From NCBI GenBank assembly GCA_017165825.1, contig CM029387.1, positions 3,612,178 to 3,676,177 of the forward strand: DNA of 64,000 nt, read 5' to 3'. The position numbers and the translations under genes were made by a program. The DNA comes from Hepsetus odoe. Its lineage: Eukaryota > Chordata > Actinopteri > Characiformes > Hepsetidae. The number at the start of each line of letters is the position of its first letter. The stretch's first letter is position 1. Below are positions 47,651-57,656 of the stretch, in pieces. The notes beneath the pieces are model-generated. The model made no database searches. It saw only the letters and a list, made by a program, of their open reading frames with translations, and was not told the DNA's origin.

Positions 47651-48137
47651 GGGTCTAACATGACTTTTGTGAGAGTAGATTGTATTTCTCCTGTGGGGTA
47701 CTCATACTCTTAGAGGTGCATTATATGTGTGAATTAATCAGACTTTCAGCATTTATTGTCATCAGACTGTTTATCCTTATGTTGCATTTGCTGTTGATGT
47801 TGATTGAATTTTTGCCTTAAATTTGAATAAAACAAAGACAATAGTAACAAACTCCTTCCTGCGTGATCTCAAAGAAACGTTATACTGCTCAAACAGACAG
47901 ACAAGAGCAGATCTAATCTTGTAGTTGTTTCAAAATATTACATATCAGTGAAACAAACGGTCTGTACTCAAACACTATCTCCAGTGTTTGTGAGAGAAGT
48001 ACTGGACTGAACATAAGAATCCGTGCTTATCACACTTTCTATTTTCCATGCCAGTTCTGGTGATTCCTGTGCCATGTCACTGATACTAATTTAATCATTT
48101 ATTTTTATTGATTAGTGATTTAATGAACCCATATAAA

Positions 48138-48285
48138 GAAGGGTGGAGGTGGTCTAGTGGTAGGGTACCTGCCTATGGACCTATGGCTCAAGAGGTCCCA
48201 GGTTTAAACCCCACCTCTGGCACTACCACCACTGGGTCCCTGAGCAAGACCCCTAACCCAGAGTTGCTCCAGTTTTCAAGACAAT
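48138..48285 (+). repeat. tRNA-derived SINE (family 2)
   Basis: Head GGTGGTCTAGTGGTAGGGTACC (A box), B box GGTTTAAACCCC, then CTACCACCACTGGGTCCCTGAGCAAG split over the body. The body after the B box differs from family 1. The second copy is at 50133-50290. Confidence 0.75.
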
Positions 48286-49128
48286 CCATTAAAAGTTATA
48301 TCCCATTCTCTCAATGCAATTTTTTTTCTAATTGTTCTGTCTTTATTTTCCATTAAATTGTGAGACTGACAAAAAAGGTGCTGGTTATCTAATTTAATTG
48401 TAAAAAAAAATGAAAATGAAAAAAAAAAGCTATTTGAACATCCTCTTGCCATGAGAATGAATGCTTCTTAGAAGCAAGTGTGTTTGCTATCCCTCATATC
48501 TTATATCTCATACAAAAGGCCTGGTCAGCAAAGAAAAATTGTAAAACCTTATTCCTGAGATGGGTTAACACTTAACTACACATGCAAGTCTGTTACACAT
48601 AAGCTCAACCCAGTTTAAGGGGTCAATTTTGGTCTTTCTTTTGGCAGCTTCCCCATTTGGGTTTCCATGACTTCCATATTTCTTACTGTGCACATCTAGC
48701 CTACTGAACAAGTTATTAGCATCAGCAAGCTTAAAAAACAAAAAAATGATACAGTTGCTCGGCAAAAAATGCATGGCTAAGAGAGTGCTTCTGCCTGAGG
48801 TCACTGGGGTCAATGCTCTTCCACAAACATTATCATATAAGTGCCTGCACATGCACATTATGGCAAGTCATTGCTTTAGTTCAAGGTACATAAATGAAAA
48901 GAATTTAATAATTAAAAAAAAACTCTTATGCTCAGACCAGACCTGTATATTGTGTACCAGCTCTCGTCAATGAATAACTGCTGAAAGCCAAAATGCTACG
49001 TATTATACCACAAGCCAGTCATATAATTCTTGATATAGATAACTAGCCCTAAGTTTGAATTAATGTTTAACTTCAAGTTCATTTTGTAATTCATCTACAG
49101 TCTCTGGTCATAGTCACAATTTCTAAAG

Positions 49129-49151
49129 TATATATATATATATATATATAA
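49129..49151. repeat. (TA)11 microsatellite
   Basis: Alternating TA run immediately 5' of the LINE fragment that starts about 49157. Confidence 0.9.
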
Positions 49152-49156
49152 ACCCA

Positions 49157-49690
49157 GCCACTAGGGATGCACAGGCCAGTGTATTTCTTCGTGCCGGTCC
49201 CAAGCCCGGGTAAATGGGGAGGGTTACGTCAGGAAGGGCATCTGGTGTAAAACTTTGCCAAATCAATATGCGGTCAACGATACAGAATTCCATACCGGAT
49301 CGGTCGAGGCCCGGGTTAACAACGACCGCCATCAGTGCTGTTAGCCTACAGGGTGCTGGTGGAAATTGGACTACTGTTGGCCAAAGAAGAAGAAGAAGAG
49401 GAGGAAGGCATGTCCAGAGGGAGAAGGAGAGAAAGAAGGAGAGGAGAGTGGAAGTGAGGGTAGGGACTTTGAATGTTGGCAGCATGACTGGTAAAGGTAG
49501 AGAATTAGCTGATATGATGGAGAGAAGGAAGGTTGACATTTTGTGTGTGCAAGAGACTAGATGGAAGGGTAGTAAGGCCAGGTGTATTGGAGGAGGGTTT
49601 AAACTGTTCTACCATGGAGATGTTCATGATTCATCTGCAACAGCCAAAAAATATGAGCTTGGGAAATTATAATGGTAGAATGGCTGTTGT
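49157..49690 (+). mobile_element. LINE retrotransposon fragment: 5' region and start of the endonuclease domain
   Basis: An open frame at 49214-49672 encodes a basic stretch and then VRVGTLNVGSMTGKGREL, DILCVQETRW and GGGFKLFYHG. These are landmarks of the apurinic-type endonuclease domain of non-LTR retrotransposons; the catalytic E of QETRW is visible. The coding match ends about 49680, so only the 5' end is present. This may be a dead-on-arrival or rearranged copy. Confidence 0.75.
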
Positions 49691-49923
49691 TCATATCTTT
49701 GGCCTCAATTTAATAATCACAATCTATTTGCACAATCTTATGAAATAATTTCAAATATATAAGTGTGTAAAAGTCAGTAAGTGGTTGCCAGATAATGAGA
49801 ATCCTTTTTTATGTCTTTGCTCCCATTACATTACTGGTCGTGAGGCAGTATGTGGTGAGTCACTTTATTGCTAGAGGTCGCATATCTGTATCTGATGGCT
49901 TCCATAACACTAGCTCACAGGCC

Positions 49924-49956
49924 ACACACACATACACACACACACACACACACACA
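49924..49956. repeat. (CA)n microsatellite
   Basis: CA run with one CATA interruption in intergenic DNA. Confidence 0.9.
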
Positions 49957-50132
49957 TGCACCATCTGCAGTGTGCAGTCCAAGATAGTGACAAATTCATT
50001 AACACACTGTTCGCTGCTTTTGTTGTTTGTAAAAAGATGGAAGCTTAGTTCATATTTTCCTCAGCATCACTGAAAAAATCCTGCTTGACACATCAGCTTC
50101 CTGTGATTTTCATTAACATTTACGCTCTTTTC

Positions 50133-50290
50133 CAGAGCAACCAATTCCCTAATACCAGAGACAGTCCCTGAACCTTGGGGTTCAAGGTTTTGCTCAGGAA
50201 CCCAGTGGTGGTAGTGCTGGAAGTGGGATTCAAATCTGCAACCTCTTGGTCCCATGTGCAAGTATCCTACCACTAGACCTGTACCCCATA
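50133..50290 (-). repeat. tRNA-derived SINE (family 2), minus orientation
   Basis: Minus-strand order: GGTCTAGTGGTAGGATAC (A box region), AGGTTGCAGATTTGAATCCC (B box region), CACTACCACCACTGGGTTCC and GAGCAAAACC. It is the partner of the copy at 48138-48285. Confidence 0.7.
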
Positions 50291-50548
50291 GCAGACCGCC
50301 AAGAGTGTTGGAATAAAAAGATTCTCCTGACATCAGATTTGGGACAGTGTCTTTTTGTTTCTTGGCCTTTATTATGTCCTTTAACTATAAAAAATGGCCT
50401 GTATGTGCATTTTTTCTGATGAATATTTTGCATGCATAAATTACTGTAATATAATGTGTAAAATATTAGATATTTCTATACTTATATATCATAATGTATC
50501 CCGGTATTTAAATTACATTAATGAGTGCATAGTATGGGGAAACTGGAC

Positions 50549-50690
50549 CTTCCAGAGTAAACCCATGCAGACACGGGGAGAGAACAACATAAACTCAACA
50601 TGGGAAGGACCTGGACCACCGTCTGGAATCAAACCCAGGACCTTCTCGCTGTGAGGGCAACAGTGCTGCCCACTGACATGACATGACTGC
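50549..50690 (-). repeat. tRNA-derived SINE (family 3), minus orientation
   Basis: On the minus strand: CAGTGGGCAGCACTGTTGCC, CTCACAGCGAGAAGGTCC and TGGGTTTGATTCC (B box). It is the same family as 26353-26519. Confidence 0.75.
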
Positions 50691-50870
50691 CTCCACCATG
50701 CTTCACAGATGAGAAGCTATGCTTGAGGGTCATGAGCATTTCTTTCCCTTCTTCACACTCTTTCCTTCCCATCGTTCTGGTGGAGGCTGATCTTTGTCTC
50801 ATCTATCCATAAATACAATTCCATGCTAGCTCTTTGAGAGTGTTCTTGATTTTATGTCCAGCATGTTCTT
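50691..50870. mobile_element. decayed Tc1/mariner-like fragment
   Basis: Phrases such as CTCCACCATGCTTCACAGA and TTTGTCTCATCTATCCATAA are typical of the transposase-coding strand complement of Tc1-like elements in fish. No frame or ends survive. Confidence 0.4.
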
Positions 50871-51426
50871 AACTATTCAAAGTATTTGTTCACAGAAAAT
50901 TATTATTCTGTTGCAAACCCTAGTTTCTTGGCTTTCTAGTCCTTTTGTTTTTCTGAGCTCTCTAGTTTCTTTTATTTTATACTTGTGCCAGTTAGTTGTA
51001 TCTGAAACAAAATGTTTATGCTATACCTATGATGGGTTTGTTTTGATTTCTCAGCCTAAAGATGGTTTGCTTTCTCTTCACCTCTTTCCTGGCAGCTCCA
51101 TCCTCAACATCCTCAGTCACCATATATATTCTGCATCTCTGTTCTACACATGTCCAACCCAAACAAGATATTACAGAGTAGAAAATGTATGTTGTATATA
51201 TGATACATGGTCATGTTTCATGTTGCCTATATTATTTCTCTCTTTTAAAGGAAGGGTTAAGTGGAATATTACTAGAGTAAATAATATATATATTGTTAAT
51301 AAAGTTTTATTCACTCTGGTAACGAATGGGCTGCTGTGTGAGGCTAACGTGGCACAATTGGCCTCAAATTCAGAAGCTTTCACACATGAAGCATTGGACG
51401 TGAATGAGCTTGGCCCGTTCACTCTG

Positions 51427-51429
<3 letters not shown>

Positions 51430-51479
<50 letters not shown>
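51430..51479. repeat. (CA)25 microsatellite
   Basis: Perfect CA run in intergenic DNA. The open frames that cross it on both strands are artefacts of the repeat. Confidence 0.95.
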
Positions 51480-51482
<3 letters not shown>

Positions 51483-51562
51483 CACGAAAGCAGTAATGAT
51501 GCTGTTGCCAATTACTCAAGCAGACAACACAGTGCATAATTAACTCCCCCCTCTTAGTCTCT

Positions 51563-51565
<3 letters not shown>

Positions 51566-51604
<39 letters not shown>

Positions 51605-51626
51605 ACTCACTCACTCACTCTCTCTG
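51566..51626. repeat. (TC)n/(ACTC)n compound microsatellite
   Basis: About 35 bases of TC followed by five ACTC units and more TC. Confidence 0.95.
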
Positions 51627-51774
51627 TCTTTGTCTCAGCATGCCCCTTTTTGGACTGAAGTGTTGCTAAGATTTTCTGGGACAGAGTTATGAATAAAGAA
51701 ATATAAAATAAATAAAAATGAGAATTTAATCAAGATTAAATATATCAATGTTTATTTTGAGTGTTTTTCACCCT

Positions 51775-52400
51775 ATCATTGGTTAAATAGTGATTGATTA
51801 GACTGTTAAGTAGACTGTTAAGACTGTTAAGTGATTAGACTGTTAAATAACTTTATTGGTTAAACTGTGATTGGTTACTGGGATTGATTAAACTGTAATT
51901 GATTAAACAATGATTGATAACTGTGACTGATTAAACTGTGATTGGGTATTGTGATTTATTAAACTGTAATTGTTTAAACTATGATTGATTAAACTGTTAT
52001 TAAATAAACTTTTCTTGGTTACTGTGATGGATTATTGTATTGGTTAAACTGTGACTGATTATTGTGATTGGATAAACTGTGTTTAAACTGTGACTGGGTA
52101 AACTTGGATTGGTTGAACTGTGATTGGTGTAACATGCCTATGTTATGGATAGAATTTAATTTGTTAGCTCATGTATTTTAGTGTATATATGAATTTATGC
52201 CTGGTTGATTCGCCTATATGAAAGAACTTGTGATTGATAATTGCTTGACTTAATTTATTACTGGTTAGAATGTGATGTTTAGCTTGATTAATCAGTCTTG
52301 TTTCACATTTGGTTAGCCTGTGACTGGCCATACTGCGATTGGCTTGCCTAATTGCTGGTCAGATTGTAATTGGTTAAACTATAGAATAGTCTATAATCGG
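51775..52400. repeat. degenerate tandem array, unit about 15 bp (GATTGGTTAAACTGT-like)
   Basis: Variants of TGATTGATTAAACTGTGATTG follow each other through about 400 bases and thin out toward 52400. Units differ by substitutions and indels, so the array is old. No coding potential is seen. Confidence 0.8.
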
Positions 52401-52647
52401 TTATTCTGTTACTGGATAGCCTGTTATGATATGATATGATCTGATCTCATTATGTGGTTTGATTTAAAAATAAGGCTGTGGTAGTTTTTATTTAGTTTGA
52501 AAATGTTAGTACGATCAGCATTGAGCTGAATTATGTAAAGTGGCAGAGAGAACTTTCCTCATCTTTTCACATCTTTCCTGCAAGCTGGCTATATTTCACA
52601 CACTGCATTTATGCTTTCTTTAAAACAATTTTAAAAAAATTGGCATT

Positions 52648-53345
52648 TCCATTTCTTCCTGTCTTCTGCATCTTCCTCATTCAAACCAACCACCTGCATG
52701 TCCTCTCTCACCACGTCCATAAACCTCCTCTTTGGTGTTCCTCTTCTCCTCTTTCCTTGTAGCTCCATCTTTAACATCCTCCTTCCAATATAATCCTCGT
52801 CTCTCCTCTGGATACTTCCAAATCAACGCAACCTTGCTTCTCTAACTTTGTCTCCAAAACGTCTAATCTGAGCTGTCCCTCTAATATACTTATTTCTAAT
52901 CCTGTCCATCCTCGTCACACCCCACGGAAATCTCAGCATCTTCAACTCTGACACCTCCAACTCTTCCTCCTGTCTTTTCGTCAGCGCCACTGTCTCCAAC
53001 CCATACAACATAGCTGGTCTCACTACTGTCCTGTAAACCTTCTCTTTTACTCTTGTTGGTCACAAATCACTCCAGCCACACTTCTCCATGCATTCCAATC
53101 CTCCTGCAGTCTCTTCTTCACCTCTCTTCCACACTCGCCATTACTCTGAACTGCTGATCCCAAGTATTTAAACTCCTCCACCCTTGTCACCTCCCTTTCA
53201 TTCACACTCATGTGTTTAGTCTTTGTTCTACTCACTTTCATTCCTCTGCTCTCTAGATCAAATCTCCGTTCTCTCCAGGGTCTCCTCAAACTGCTCCTTA
53301 CTCTCACTACAGATCACAATATCATCAGCAAACACCATCGTTAGA
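52648..53345 (-). mobile_element. LINE retrotransposon fragment: end of the reverse transcriptase and C-terminal region
   Basis: On the minus strand the sequence begins with TMVFADDIVICSESKEQF, which holds the FADD active-site motif of reverse transcriptase. It continues through EEFKYLGSAVQSNGECG, MLYGLETVALTKRQEEELE and DRIRNKYIRGTAQIRR to a basic end. Frameshifts break it (the FADD part, the YLGS part and the LYGLE part are in different frames), so it is inactive. It may be the same LINE family as the fragment at 49157-49690, but it lies in the opposite orientation. Confidence 0.85.
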
Positions 53346-54228
53346 CGGGGACTCCTGTGGTCTTTTTCCATAGTAACCAGTTTTATCTAATTTTCTTTCT
53401 TGTACTTTTCTTGAAACAGAGAACTGCAAGATTTTACTGGTGGTTTCTTTAAAATGAAGGCTCCGTTGATTGGCTGTACTCAAAGGATCCTTCTGGCCGA
53501 AACAGCCTTTGATAATACTGTAGTTTAGAACACCTAGACCACAGTCTAGCCTGTATTGCATAAGTAAGAATAAAATATCTGGAAAATCTGATAGGCTGTG
53601 AAGAAGATGGAAGAGCCCACTAGGAAGAGGTATTCAAGAAAAAGTGGCAGATTAAGAGATGTGCATATATTGACAGTGAAGTTATTCAATAATCTTGGAT
53701 TTAGAAACCATAATGATTCACCCATATAATCCTCTTTCCCCACAAGTGTTTCAGATTGAACACGTGAACAGAAGTATATGCAGTTATTTGTATCACCCAA
53801 ATTATTTTTTCACTGTGCAGTTGGATGTCATGCTTTTGTGCCAGTGTGTTATTTATTAATTATACATGCATGCATGTATTTGCATATCATCTGTTTATGA
53901 AGGGAAATATTGCTGTATTTGAGCACATGAGGCTCTGAATCAGTGTCTGCCCTTCATGAATGTATGAATGAGTTCATTGGCTGAATGTTGTGGGCTATTT
54001 TTATCCTTCTTGTAGGGCACAGCGAAGAGATTGCAGAACATGGGAGAAAATGAAAGAGGAGAATGGATTTGCAGTGTAAAACACATACAGCTTTCTTTTT
54101 CCCCCCTTTTATGTTTTCTGGTGTTTGTGTGTGTGCCTCTGCGTGCATGTTCCAAAGCAGGTTAAAATCTTGTTTCGTGCCGAATGTCGATGAATTTAAC
54201 CTGACAGCTCCAGCCGAGAACCCTGCTA
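53346..54228. other. intergenic DNA, no gene seen
   Basis: No coding exon or nameable repeat was identified between the LINE fragment and the pyrimidine block. Confidence 0.5.
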
Positions 54229-54287
<59 letters not shown>

Positions 54288-54340
54288 CACTCTCTCTCTC
54301 TCTCTCTCGCTCTCTCTTTCTTTCTCTCTCTCTGTCATTT

Positions 54341-54399
<59 letters not shown>

Positions 54400-54552
54400 G
54401 CCTGCCTGTCTGTCTGCCAGTCTGTCTATTTATCTATCTCTCTCTCTTCTCTCTCTCTCTCTCTTGGCCATCTCAATTTTCCCCTTTTCTCACTCTCTAC
54501 TTCTCTCCCTCACTCCTTCTCCCTTATTTTCACTTCTTTCATTTTTCCTTTC

Positions 54553-54602
<50 letters not shown>

Positions 54603-54710
54603 TCTATCTATCTATCTCTTTTCCTTGCTTCTTCTCTCTCTTTTTCTGCATATGTGTATGTAATTGGTTCTTCCTATCTTTTCTCAGTCTCCCTCTTTTT
54701 TCTCCTTCCT

Positions 54711-54749
<39 letters not shown>

Positions 54750-54805
54750 GTATCTGTTCCTCCTTTTCTCTCATCAACATCCTCATCATCATTATCATCA
54801 CCATC

Positions 54806-54850
<45 letters not shown>

Positions 54851-54892
54851 CTCTTTCTCTCTCTCTTTCTCCCTCTCTCTCTGTCTCTCTGC
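54229..54892. repeat. compound (TC)n/(TATC)n pyrimidine block, about 660 bp
   Basis: Long TC runs alternate with a (TATC)n run (54341-54399), CTGC/CTGT units, and a CATCATCAT stretch near 54776-54810. Nearly every base is pyrimidine on the plus strand. Long open frames on both strands (up to 281 codons, mostly Ser-Leu) are artefacts of the repeat. Confidence 0.95.
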
Positions 54893-54899
54893 ATGTGGT

Positions 54900-55720
54900 G
54901 TTGTGTAACTCTGAGCTGAGTTCATAGAGGTTCTGTCTCTAATTAACAGTGCTGCCTCATTAAAGCTCCAGTGTTCAAGAATTAGCTGCAATGTGAAAGC
55001 AGTGGGGGCTGCTGCAGCATTTGCCCCATTTTCTTTCTTTTTTGAACTCTATGAGTGTGAAACACTGGCTGCATGTATACTAATAATTGTAATTATATAC
55101 TAATCTTTATTAATAATCAGACTAATAGGCCAGTTGGAATGAAAAGCCTTCATGTTTGGCTGACATTTCATGGAGCCTAATAACCCTTTTATAGCCCAAC
55201 CCCATTTAAAATACACAACTAAATCATAGGAATTTAGAGTCAAGCAATTAAACTTAGCTTAACCGGGAAAAGGAATTCTGGAAATGGGGAGTTTTGACCT
55301 TAAAAATGTGTGAATTAAATTTCTTTCATAATGCTTCTGCTATGGTGTGTGTGTTCACAACCTGTGTGTTTGGATGGGTTAAATGCTGGTGACAAATTCA
55401 CAGCTCAGTGTGTGAAGGCCAACTCAAGAATTAAATTTAATTTAATGAAATCCTTTTTTTAACATATCATCAAAAAATGCATCCAGTGAGAGCTTATTAG
55501 ACCAAGAGCTTATTTGACTCATTAGGCTTTAATCCAAGTCTATGTAGACTAGAGTGTTATAAATTATGTCGCTCTTCAAACCTCTCAGGCTGCTGAACAT
55601 AGATTCAATAGTCATGAGCTTGTCTAATCAGGAAACTGAAAATAAGTAAATCTGCAAAGCAAGAAAATGCAAAGACAAACATTTCCTGCTTCTACCCTTT
55701 GAAAATGAATATTGCTTCTT
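54900..55720. other. intergenic DNA, no gene seen
   Basis: Moderately AT-rich sequence without coding exons or recognisable elements. Confidence 0.5.
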
Positions 55721-55877
55721 CTACATTTACCCCATACACATGCATCAATCGCCCGGGGAACAATTTTGGGGATGGTGCTCAAGGGTACTTCACAGCAACC
55801 TGCTGGTGCAGGACTTGAACCTATGACCTTCCAATTATGGGGCCTAGTCCCATAACCACTAGGTCACTGCTGCCCCT
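55721..55877 (-). repeat. tRNA-derived SINE (family 1), minus orientation
   Basis: Minus-strand head GGGGCAGCAGTGACCTAGTGG, B-box region AGGTTCAAGTCC and body with GTTGCTGTGAAGTACCCTTG. The tail is missing. Confidence 0.75.
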
Positions 55878-57240
55878 AAAGCCGAACTGTCATTTCAAAT
55901 AAAAGTTAAGGAGAAATATTTAGGTAGAGGTCTGGAAAACCAAGGAATATCTCTAAAGAAACCTGCTGGTCAGAAATGCAAAGCAAAACCTCCACATCAC
56001 TGCAAATGCACTCATGTCGCACAACATCAGCACTAATGGAAGGGTCATCAGAAGGTGACTGTGATCTCATGACACTATCAAGTTCTTTTAAAAACCCAAA
56101 GATTAAACAAGAACATCACGTCAGCCATTGAGAATGAGGGGGGATCTTTTTTACGCTTTAGGGTCATCACTGGAAAAAAGAACATGTAGAGATTCATCAA
56201 ACCTGAATATTACAGCAAATCTGAGACCTTAAACATACTGTGTGAACATTTATGATAAGTGCTCGCAAGGAAATGTGGGAAACATCAGCTAAAGTGCTCT
56301 GACTTTAACTTTTCTCAACATGTAAAACTCTTCTAATAAATAATCATTAAAAGCTGGAGAAATGTGGCATTATTTATGCCTCATCCACTTTGATGTCTTT
56401 TCACTTTCGACATCTTAAATGTTAAATGTTAAATGTAATCAGGAGTGCCCACGATTCTGAAAAAAACTGTATGTAATGTCATACTATTATCTATTTTAAC
56501 TGACATTTAAAAATTGATTCCATGATTCCATTTTTAGATTTATTTAATTGCACTATATAGATTCCTTCATCTTTCTTATGCCATGAGTGATTGTTGGAAA
56601 TGTGAACTGCCTTAGATGGGTTTCCCCAAAACCTCACAGCACAAAGATGATACTTAAATGGGACAGCAATAGCCACTCTGACAACTTTCTGCCTAGTTAG
56701 GACTTAAGCTTTTGGGAACCTGGACTATCATTGCTTGGGTTCACTGTGACAAAATATTTAAGATTTAATTAGGTGTGCATCCACCCATCACTCCGCACAT
56801 GGACTGGAGCCAGTACTCACTCACTGTGCATGCTGTAATTTGGCAGCATTTTCCAGCTCAACCCATTTACTATTGGCGCTGCTTACGTCACCAAGGGTTT
56901 CCCAGTCTTGCCAGTAGGGAGAGATTGTATGTGGAGGGGTGTGATGGGGTGGGTAGACCACCTAAATCTGTCCTAGCAACTAGCAATCTAAATCCCAGAG
57001 GGCACTCAGCTTCCAGTAGAGAGATCCATTTTAGAGAACAGCAGAATATCCAGCATCAGATTGGATTTACTGTTCTGGAGTCATTGTCTTTAGGGCCATT
57101 ATTATAAAATTCTCTGTATTATCTTTAAAGATCTTTATTTATTTATGTTTAATCCTGATCATGAATCATTTTGTGAGCTCACACTTCTGTGTTAATAACT
57201 AGGAGATCGTGCAGGGTTGCCACTTAACACAGATCATTGA
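55878..57240. other. intergenic DNA upstream of atp1b3, no gene seen
   Basis: No coding exon was found. Part of 56770-57080 has scraps resembling the transposase-related DNA seen elsewhere, but nothing is clear enough to name. Confidence 0.45.
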
Positions 57241-57249
57241 ACATGAATA

Positions 57250-57656
57250 TTGGGCTTAAATGAAGGGCCCCTTCCCTCCGGGCTCTGATTGGGTGAGAGC
57301 GGATTAACGTCACCGCTGCACCAACCGATTCGTCTGGTTCTGTACACCTACAAACGATTCGACTCGCGAATCCGTGAAACTTTATTGTCATTTATCACTT
57401 TCCCCCACATCTCACATTTACGAAACACTATCCTGCTAACGTTGCCAGACCAGGTCAACACAGAGTGGGGGAAAATGGAGCGAATAACCCCATCAGCGCC
57501 GAGAGGGAGCGGGTGAATCATTTAGCCGAGTGATTCAAAGATTCATTTGCTGTGATGCTGAGGAGCACCTCAGGCTCAGACACCCATCGCCATCCAGAGG
57601 AGAAAGCACTCTACTCACATCCCCTCAGCCCTACACCGCTTCGAAAAGGCCAGAGA
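57250..57656 (+). promoter_or_regulatory. atp1b3: atp1b3 promoter and 5' untranslated region, CpG-rich
   Basis: CpG density rises sharply here. A CCAAT box lies on the minus strand (57288-57293 reads GATTGG). No TATA box precedes the gene. An ATG at 57552 is in frame with the conserved start at 57657. Confidence 0.55.

Noticed and set aside
47395..47661. 88-codon minus-strand frame rich in Cys-Val
   Set aside because: It is the translation of the CA and GT tracts; no other coding signal.
51171..51543. Long frames across the (CA)25 repeat on both strands
   Set aside because: The stretch without stops comes from the repeat; flanks lack coding character and splice partners.
54341..54399. Regularly spaced repeats considered as a CRISPR array
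   Set aside because: Simple 4-base repeats without spacers in a vertebrate genome.
54063..54919. Open frames up to 281 codons across the pyrimidine block, both strands
   Set aside because: They are Ser-Leu or Arg-Glu translations of TC and TATC repeats with no unique sequence.
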